This document shows, piece by piece, positions 7,386-11,541 of a DNA stretch of 11,541 bases (the stretch's first letter is position 1; each line of letters opens with the position of its first letter). The notes beneath the pieces are model-generated. The model was not told where the DNA came from and searched no databases. It worked only from the letters and a program-made list of their open reading frames with translations. A program made the position numbers and the translations under genes. Origin of the DNA: JBCBEX01 sp039177895 (GTDB lineage: Bacteria; Bacteroidota; Rhodothermia; Rhodothermales; Rubricoccaceae); the NCBI GenBank assembly GCA_039177895.1, contig JBCDFO010000129.1, forward strand, positions 1 through 11,541, in the 5' to 3' direction.

Positions 7386-7839
7386 ACTCCCCCGCCTAGC
7401 CTTCCCGCCGCTGTCGGCCCGGCTGCGCGACACGCCGCGTGGCCACGAGGTGCTCGATCCAGTGCGGCGGCGGTGGGTGCGGCTGACGCCCGAGGAGTGG
7501 GTTCGGCAACACTTGCTCGCCTACCTGATCGACGCACTTGGCTACCCGCAGGGGTTGCTAGCCGTCGAGCGAGAGGTGCGCTACCTCGACGCAGCGCACC
7601 GGGCAGACGTGCTGGCCGTGGGGCGCGACCAGCAACCGCTCCTCCTGGCTGAGTGCAAGGCCGCCTCCATCCCCATCGATCAGGGCGCGTTCGACCAGGC
7701 AGCGCGCTACAACACGGTCGTGCGGGCGCGCTACGTCGTCGTGACGAACGGGCTGACGCACTACTGCTGCCACGTCGATTTGGAGACACAGCACTACGCG
7801 TTCCGCGATGCGATTCCGGCGTTCGAGGACGCACGCTGA
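7360..7839 (+). CDS. Small solitary protein with HsdR N-terminal (PD-(D/E)XK nuclease-like) domain
   Basis: A 159-residue protein made almost entirely of the domain found at the N-terminus of type I restriction subunit R (HSDR_N_2-like). Family hallmarks are LTPEEWVRQHLLAYLI (residues 43-58) and the nuclease core: an early Glu in EREVRY, Asp in RADVLAV, and LLLAECKA, which gives the E-x-K of motif III. The trailing DQGAFDQAARYN helix resembles the Q-containing motif of such nucleases. All key acidic and Lys residues are present, so catalysis is possible. No motor domain, methylase or specificity gene is nearby, so this is not a standard restriction system; similar stand-alone proteins are common in Bacteroidota with no settled role. 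ATG 7360 is chosen over ATG 7312 because it gives the usual short N-terminus and follows GGAG (7353-7356). It overlaps the hydrolase gene by 26 bp. Confidence 0.85.
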   Translation: MLLTGVAPELPRLAFPPLSARLRDTPRGHEVLDPVRRRWVRLTPEEWVRQHLLAYLIDALGYPQGLLAVEREVRYLDAAHRADVLAVGRDQQPLLLAECKAASIPIDQGAFDQAARYNTVVRARYVVVTNGLTHYCCHVDLETQHYAFRDAIPAFEDAR

Positions 7840-7873
7840 CGCAGTGACCTGCGTGGGAGGGTGCCGTCTCTGG

Positions 7874-8626
7874 TTACACCGTGTCGGAGGCAGGAACCGG
7901 CGCGACGAACGTCCTCAGGAACGCGCCCAGCAGCGCGTCAACCTCGGGGGTTTCGCGGAGCGCGCCGATGACGGCATCGAAGCGGGCGTCGTCTTGCATC
8001 TCGGGGTAGTAGGCGCGGTAGGTGACGAGGCGATCCCGCTCAGCGGCGGCGTTGAGTTCGCTGTGGAACTGCGTGCCGTAGATCGGCAGCCCCGCCATGC
8101 GGAACGCCTGGTGCGGCGCACGGGCGTTCGTTGCGAGCTCGATGGCACCGGGCGGTAGCGTCTCGACCCAGTCCTGGTGTCCCATCTGGGCATGGAACGT
8201 GGCTGGAAGCTGGCCGAAGAACGCGTCGTCGTGCCCGGCGTCGGTCAGGTGAACCGCGTGCGTGCCCATCTCCGAGCGCTCCGGGGCGTTGATCACGCGC
8301 CCCCCGAAGGTGCGGGCAATGAACTGGTGGCCCCAGCAGGAGCCGAAGAGCGGCATCGCGCGGTCGGCGCAGGCGCGCACGAGCGCAAGCAGCGCAGGCG
8401 TCCAGTCGAACGTCTGCGTCACCGAATAGGCCCCAGCCCCGCCGATCATTACCGCATCGACATCGTCCAGCAGCGACTCAGGCAACGGGTCGCGCAGCAC
8501 GTTGGTGCTGAGCAACTGCTCGGGGGCTAGGCCGCAGCGGACGCGGAAGCTCTCGTATTCCTCGGCGAGGATGGCGGGGCGCTCCCGGATTTGCAGGAGG
8601 CGGACGCGAGGACGAGGAGCAGGCAT
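7874..8626 (-). CDS. Class I glutamine amidotransferase-like protein (GMP-synthase-like GATase1 fold)
   Basis: A 250-residue stand-alone GATase1-fold protein. Class I amidotransferases hydrolyse glutamine and pass ammonia to a partner, while several stand-alone relatives act on gamma-glutamyl compounds. The triad is complete: Cys97 in GSCWGHQ, His188 and Glu190 in GTQFHSEL. The oxyanion-side glycine segment is GGAGAYSV (62-69), and MGTHAVHLTDAG and HAQMGHQDWV match the GMP synthase-like subgroup. ATG 8626 is preferred; a GTG at 8659 would overlap the Maf stop by 7 bp and add 11 residues before PRPRVRLLQIRE. It follows the Maf gene by 26 bp on the same strand and converges on the nuclease-domain gene, with 34 bp between the stops. 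No synthetase partner is visible and the substrate is unknown. Confidence 0.9.
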   Translation of the reverse strand: MPAPRPRVRLLQIRERPAILAEEYESFRVRCGLAPEQLLSTNVLRDPLPESLLDDVDAVMIGGAGAYSVTQTFDWTPALLALVRACADRAMPLFGSCWGHQFIARTFGGRVINAPERSEMGTHAVHLTDAGHDDAFFGQLPATFHAQMGHQDWVETLPPGAIELATNARAPHQAFRMAGLPIYGTQFHSELNAAAERDRLVTYRAYYPEMQDDARFDAVIGALRETPEVDALLGAFLRTFVAPVPASDTV

Positions 8627-8652
8627 CGGGCGACGAGGTTGCGGGGAGTGAG

Positions 8653-9255
8653 CTAGCACTCCGATACCAGCAAGTCGCTGAAGTGCTCCCGCAGAAGCAG
8701 GTAAAGGCGGTGAAGCGGGAGGCCGACTACGTTATAGTAGTCCCCCTCGATGCGCGCGACGAAGAGCGCCCCCGCGTCGTCTTGGATGCCGTAGGCCCCG
8801 GCCTTATCGAGCGGGCTGCCCGAGGCGACGTAGGCCGCGATCTCGGGCTCCGAGAGCGTGGCAAACGTGACGCGCGTGGTCTCCGTAGCTGCCACCGCGC
8901 GGTCAGAGGCTGGGTGGAGGAGGGCCAGCCCTGTGTGGACGAGGTGCGTTGCGCCGCTGAGCGCGCGGAGCATAGCCCGGGCCTCGGCCGCGTCGGCGGG
9001 CTTTTCGAGCACGGTGCCGTCGAGGACGACCGTCGTGTCGGCGGCAAGCGTGAGGGCTTCCGGCGCGGTGGGCGCGACGAGCCGTCCCTTCTCCAGCGCG
9101 AGCCGCGCTACGGCTTCGGCGGGGGGGACGTCGGTGGGGAAGACTTCGGGGTGACCGGAGACGCGAACCTCGAAGGCGAGGCCCAGGGTGCTGAGGAGTC
9201 GGCGCCTGCGGGGGGAGCCGGAGGCGAGGACGAGGGGGGGGGTGAGGCGGACCAC
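8653..9255 (-). CDS. maf: Maf family nucleoside triphosphate pyrophosphatase
   Basis: Maf proteins hydrolyse non-canonical or excess nucleoside triphosphates to the monophosphate and pyrophosphate. YhdE-type members act on dTTP/UTP and YceF-type on m7GTP. The 200-residue product has the expected length and motifs: LASGSPRR (9-16), LEKGR (54-58), AADTTVVLDG (71-80, with probable catalytic Asp73), LSGATHLVHTGLAL, DKAGAYGIQDDAG (150-162) and IEGDYYNVVGLP (169-180). It is probably the dTTP/UTP type, judged loosely from GAYGIQ and its surroundings. The frame upstream has no ATG, so GTG 9255 is taken as start, without a clear ribosome site. A run of nine C residues (minus strand, 9242-9234) sits just inside the gene, and a length error there would change the start: an ATG at 9305 lies in the neighbouring frame. 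The first 148 bp overlap the end of the Lnt-like gene. Confidence 0.93.
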   Translation of the reverse strand: MVRLTPPLVLASGSPRRRRLLSTLGLAFEVRVSGHPEVFPTDVPPAEAVARLALEKGRLVAPTAPEALTLAADTTVVLDGTVLEKPADAAEARAMLRALSGATHLVHTGLALLHPASDRAVAATETTRVTFATLSEPEIAAYVASGSPLDKAGAYGIQDDAGALFVARIEGDYYNVVGLPLHRLYLLLREHFSDLLVSEC

Positions 9256-10163
9256 GGCGCAGCGGGAGATGAGGGGGGCTGCGTGACCCGAGAGGCGGCA
9301 GCCATGTTCCCCTGCAGAGGACTCCCGGAGAGGCCATCGCCCCCGTGACCGTCCCCACCAAGCGGACCGGCATCGTCCTCGTAGGCAGTCGGGGTGTCCG
9401 GCCAGGCGAGACCGCCGGGACGGTAGGTGTCTGGTTGATCGTCGTCGTAGTCCATGACCGCCGTGGGCGCGGGAACGACGCGGACGCGGCGCGGCAGGAT
9501 CGTGGTCCTCAGCGCCACGAGCACGGCAATCCCGAGCAGGCCGAAGAGACCGAGACGGACGACGATGTTGCCATAGCGCAAGTAGGGCGAGTCCACAGCC
9601 GAAAAGCGCACGGTGTAGGCGGCGGTCCCTTCCACGGAGGAGCGTTGCTCGAAGCTTCGACCGCTCGGCAAGACCATGCCCATCGTGCCGTTCACCGTCG
9701 CGACGATCACGGGTCGCCGGTGCTCGACCGCGAGCAGCCGTGCCATCGCATAGTGGAGGTGGGACGACGGGAGCTGGCCCCACCAGTCGTTTTGCGCCAG
9801 GACCACGAGCACGTCGCCGCCGTCGAGGGCATGCCGCCGCGTGCGCTCGGAGTAGAGCGACTCGAAGCCGATGAGCGGCACGAGCGTCCCGTATTGCGTG
9901 GTGAGCAGCGTCTTGTCCGGGCTCGACTCGAATGCGTGGTCAGGCTGGGCAAGACGCCAGTCGGGGTCGGCCTGCGACAACGCAACCGGTGGCTCGACGA
10001 AGCGGGCCCCGTCGAACGCCGGATGTGCACTCGTCTGGTCGCTGCGCAGCGGGGCTTGGCCCGGTCCGAAGAGCAGCGCCGAGTTGTACCGCGCGGCTCC
10101 GGGAGCCTGGACGGCGGCCCCGGTGAGGAGGGTCACGCCGTGCCGTTGCGTCCAGGCCGACAC
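9108..10163 (-). CDS. Lnt-like nitrilase-fold membrane protein lacking catalytic Lys and Cys, 5' end missing
   Basis: Related to apolipoprotein N-acyltransferase, which adds the third acyl chain to lipoproteins in the inner membrane. Only the second half of the nitrilase domain and the last membrane helix are present; the N-terminal helices and the segment with the catalytic Glu are cut off at the junction near 10,165. The match is clear: HGVTLLTG, RYNSALLF, LAQNDWWG, HLHYAMARLLAVEHRRPV, TVNGTMGMV, then a helix (GNIVVRLGLFGLLGIAVLV). However, where active Lnt has ICYE the sequence reads IGFE (codons at about 9868-9879), so the nucleophilic Cys is Gly. The segment aligning with the catalytic Lys (KxHLVPFGE) reads GARFVEPPV. 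It is therefore probably a pseudoenzyme or degraded paralogue. After the helix comes an unusual ~100-residue Asp/Gly/Pro-rich tail that overlaps maf by 148 bp. The true start is not in the window; 10,163 is only the first usable in-frame codon (GTG). Confidence 0.75.
   Translation of the reverse strand: MSAWTQRHGVTLLTGAAVQAPGAARYNSALLFGPGQAPLRSDQTSAHPAFDGARFVEPPVALSQADPDWRLAQPDHAFESSPDKTLLTTQYGTLVPLIGFESLYSERTRRHALDGGDVLVVLAQNDWWGQLPSSHLHYAMARLLAVEHRRPVIVATVNGTMGMVLPSGRSFEQRSSVEGTAAYTVRFSAVDSPYLRYGNIVVRLGLFGLLGIAVLVALRTTILPRRVRVVPAPTAVMDYDDDQPDTYRPGGLAWPDTPTAYEDDAGPLGGDGHGGDGLSGSPLQGNMAAASRVTQPPSSPAAPWSASPPPSSSPPAPPAGADSSAPWASPSRFASPVTPKSSPPTSPPPKP
9234..9242. repeat. Run of nine G residues
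   Basis: A mononucleotide tract in the overlap of the Lnt-like tail and the first codons of maf (ACC CCC CCC CTC on the minus strand). Such tracts are prone to slippage in the cell and to length errors in sequencing. Here a one-base change would alter which start codon maf uses. Confidence 0.9.
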
Positions 10164-10185
10164 ACGGCAGGCGCAGCAACGCGGC
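10160..10185. other. Junction between bacterial-type and eukaryote-like sequence
   Basis: On the minus strand the NOX-like frame is recognisable up to HIVVLWICRDAALL (ending about 10,174). The Lnt-like frame becomes recognisable from SAWTQRHGVTLLTG (beginning about 10,160). The two are in different frames, and both proteins are cut in the middle of a conserved domain. No repeat, transposase or target-site duplication is visible, so the join looks like an assembly or cloning chimera rather than an insertion. Confidence 0.75.
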
Positions 10186-11541
10186 GTCGCGGCAGATCCA
10201 GAGCACGACGATGTGACGTGTCGTGCCGAAGCGCTCGACCACGGACAGTATAGGAGTGATGCCGACGCCGCTCGCGACGAGGAAGACGAAGTTGTGCGTG
10301 AAGCTGGTGTTGAACGGCGCCGAGTAGGGCCCCGCGACGAGCATCGGTCGGCCGAAGCCGTTGCCGAGTTTGGTGACTGTGTGCCACACGGCGTGGGTCC
10401 AGTCGCCGCAGACGCTCATGTAGAGCATCGACCGATTGTCGTGCTTGCTTCCGATGGGCGCGAGACTGAAGGCGTGCTCCTGGCTGCCGAGCGCTCCCTC
10501 GAGCCACGGGAAGCGGATCTTGACGTAGTCGCCCGTCTCGTACTCGAAGCCCGGCGGGTTCGAGAACGCCACGAGCGTCCCGGAAGCAGCGCTGTCGTCC
10601 TCGTTTTCGCTGTCGTCGTCCGCTCGCTCGTCGTCGTCGCCCGCGTCCGTCGCGGCCACGGCGACGAAGAACGGCGTTTCGACGACGTACGTGCGGTACA
10701 GCTTGAGGTACAGGCGGTCGAGGCCCCAGAGCGTGATCAGGACGAGGATCACCTTGGCGAAGCGCGGATGGTGCACGGCGGACGCGAGGAGTGCCGCGCC
10801 GGCCAGCGCGTGGTGCGACACCAGCATCCACGTCTCGTAGGACACGACGGCGGCTCTCGCCCGTGTCTTCTCCTTCTTCTTCTTGCCTTCGTTCCCGTGG
10901 CCGTCGTCGTCGTCGTCGTTCCCGCGCCAGCAGCAGCAGCAGCAGCGGCAGCAGCGCAGGAGGCAGTCCTCGACGAGCCTCTTGCGAGCGCCGGAGGGCG
11001 CGATGGCCGCGAAGAAGACGGTCGCGACGAGGCCGGCGACGACCATCGGCAGCCGCAGCGCCCAGCGGAGCGTGGCGTCGCCGGCGAGGGCGTAGCGGAC
11101 GACGTGGGCCGCAGCATGGATGGCGCTGAGCACGGCGACGGCCTTGCCGCCGCGGAAGTGAGCCTCGCGCGAGTGCGCCGTGCCGAAGAGGCCGTTCGAG
11201 ACTCGGATCTGGGGCTTGCGGCCGAGGTACGTCGCGGTGGCGTGCATCATCGTGGCGAAGGTGAAGGCCAGCGTCACGTAGATGGCGCCGGCGGTCATCC
11301 GCGCGAGGACCATGAGCACGCGCATCGCCACGGTGCGCGCGCAGATGAGCCGCTCGCGACACCAGGCGTGGCGGATCGCCCCGACGAGCGCGTGGTTCTT
11401 GCGGTGGCCCATGCTCACGAACGCCTGCGCCGCGAACACGAGGCTGCACACCAGCACCGCCACGTTCCACGACTGCGACGGCGTCGGCAGCAGCCAGGAC
11501 GGCACGCCGCCGCTCTCGCCCGATCGCGCGCCGAGCTTGCG
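10168..11541 (-). CDS. NADPH oxidase / ferric reductase-like membrane flavocytochrome, fragment, eukaryote-like
   Basis: Flavocytochromes of this family carry electrons from cytosolic NAD(P)H through FAD and two hemes across a membrane, to oxygen (NOX) or ferric iron (FRE). Numbering here is from the GTG at 11505; the frame stays open to the right edge, so the real start is unknown. About six membrane helices precede residue 270. Heme-ligand spacing is canonical: His116-x13-His130 and His231-x13-His245 (or 232/246). GFEYETGDYVKIRFP with HAFSL (344-348) is the FAD site; GPY (392-394), GVGITP (413-418) and CRD (438-440) belong to the NAD(P) domain, whose remainder is lost at the junction. Between helices 4 and 5 is a low-complexity loop with CCRCCCCC, GNDDDDD and KKKK, and a second Asp/Glu-rich stretch lies at 288-304. 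This composition suggests a GC-rich alga or other protist. Oxidase versus reductase cannot be decided. Read onward, the frame runs out of phase into the Lnt-like gene to 9940, which is spurious. Confidence 0.8.
10873..10954. repeat. Cluster of trinucleotide runs inside the NOX-like gene
   Basis: Plus-strand runs are CTT x4 (10873-10884), GTC x5 (10903-10917) and CAG x6 followed by CGG and CAG x2 (10928-10954). On the coding strand they give the Lys, Asp and Cys runs of the loop between membrane helices 4 and 5. Nothing like this occurs in the bacterial part of the window, which supports a different origin for the right end. Confidence 0.9.

Noticed and set aside
6348..7433. 361-residue minus-strand frame opposite the YheT-like gene
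   Set aside because: Antisense shadow; the plus strand carries an intact hydrolase with a full catalytic triad.
7832..7855. Bidirectional terminator between the convergent genes ending at 7839 and 7874
   Set aside because: Only 5-bp stems can be formed (for example ACGCA/TGCGT at 7839-7843 and 7850-7854) and there is no T-tract.
7360..8626. A new defence island formed by the HsdR-N protein and the GATase-like protein
   Set aside because: They lie on opposite strands and converge, the second is an ordinary class I amidotransferase fold, and no other defence gene is present.
9345..10253. 302-residue plus-strand frame opposite the Lnt-like gene
   Set aside because: It crosses the chimeric junction and has shadow composition; the opposite strand has recognisable Lnt motifs.
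10873..10954. CRISPR-like or other functional repeat array
   Set aside because: The repeats are simple trinucleotide runs in frame within a coding sequence, with no spacers.
9940..11505. A single 521-residue protein joining the NOX-like part to a novel C-terminus
   Set aside because: After about residue 445 the frame runs out of phase over the Lnt-like gene, giving an Arg/Pro-rich tail without meaning; not a real fusion.

Overview
The window is GC-rich and is two pieces of DNA of different character joined near position 10,160-10,185. Positions 1 to about 10,165 look like a bacterium of the Rhodothermota/Bacteroidota group. The support is a secreted beta-helix protein ending in a Por/T9SS-type C-terminal sorting domain, very few Shine-Dalgarno sequences, a lipoprotein MsrA-MsrB fusion and a small solitary HsdR-N-like protein. 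Phylum is inferred from these traits and no marker gene was tested. From about 10,170 to the right edge the sequence encodes most of a NADPH-oxidase/ferric-reductase-type membrane protein. Its long Cys, Asp and Lys runs and acidic linker are typical of GC-rich algae or other protists rather than of the bacterium to its left.

Layout. (1) 1-3223, minus strand: a secreted right-handed beta-helix protein followed 27 bp later by a secreted GH20 beta-N-acetylhexosaminidase cut by the left edge, probably one polysaccharide-related transcription unit with a plausible promoter at 3277-3305. (2) 3431-4666, minus: a lipoprotein MsrA-MsrB methionine sulfoxide reductase, followed by a terminator-like hairpin at 3360-3395. 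(3) 4667-5103: a divergent intergenic region with no convincing gene, carrying an 8-bp inverted repeat, three CCACGTG motifs and one candidate promoter. (4) 5104-7839, plus: a WecA/TagO-like polyprenyl-phosphate sugar-1-phosphate transferase, a YheT-like alpha/beta hydrolase and an HsdR-N-like nuclease domain protein, tightly packed and partly overlapping. (5) 7874-10,163, minus: an Lnt-like nitrilase-fold protein, a Maf nucleotide pyrophosphatase and a class I glutamine amidotransferase-like protein, read in that order. (6) About 10,170-11,541, minus: the NOX/FRE-like fragment, open at the right edge and broken at the junction.

I see no RNA genes, CRISPR array, insertion sequence or phage genes, and no coherent undescribed multi-gene system. 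The items most worth a second look are the bacterial/eukaryote-like junction (most simply a chimeric contig), the Lnt-like protein that lacks the catalytic Cys and Lys, the solitary PD-(D/E)XK domain protein, and the tandem repeat next to a candidate promoter upstream of the beta-helix gene.
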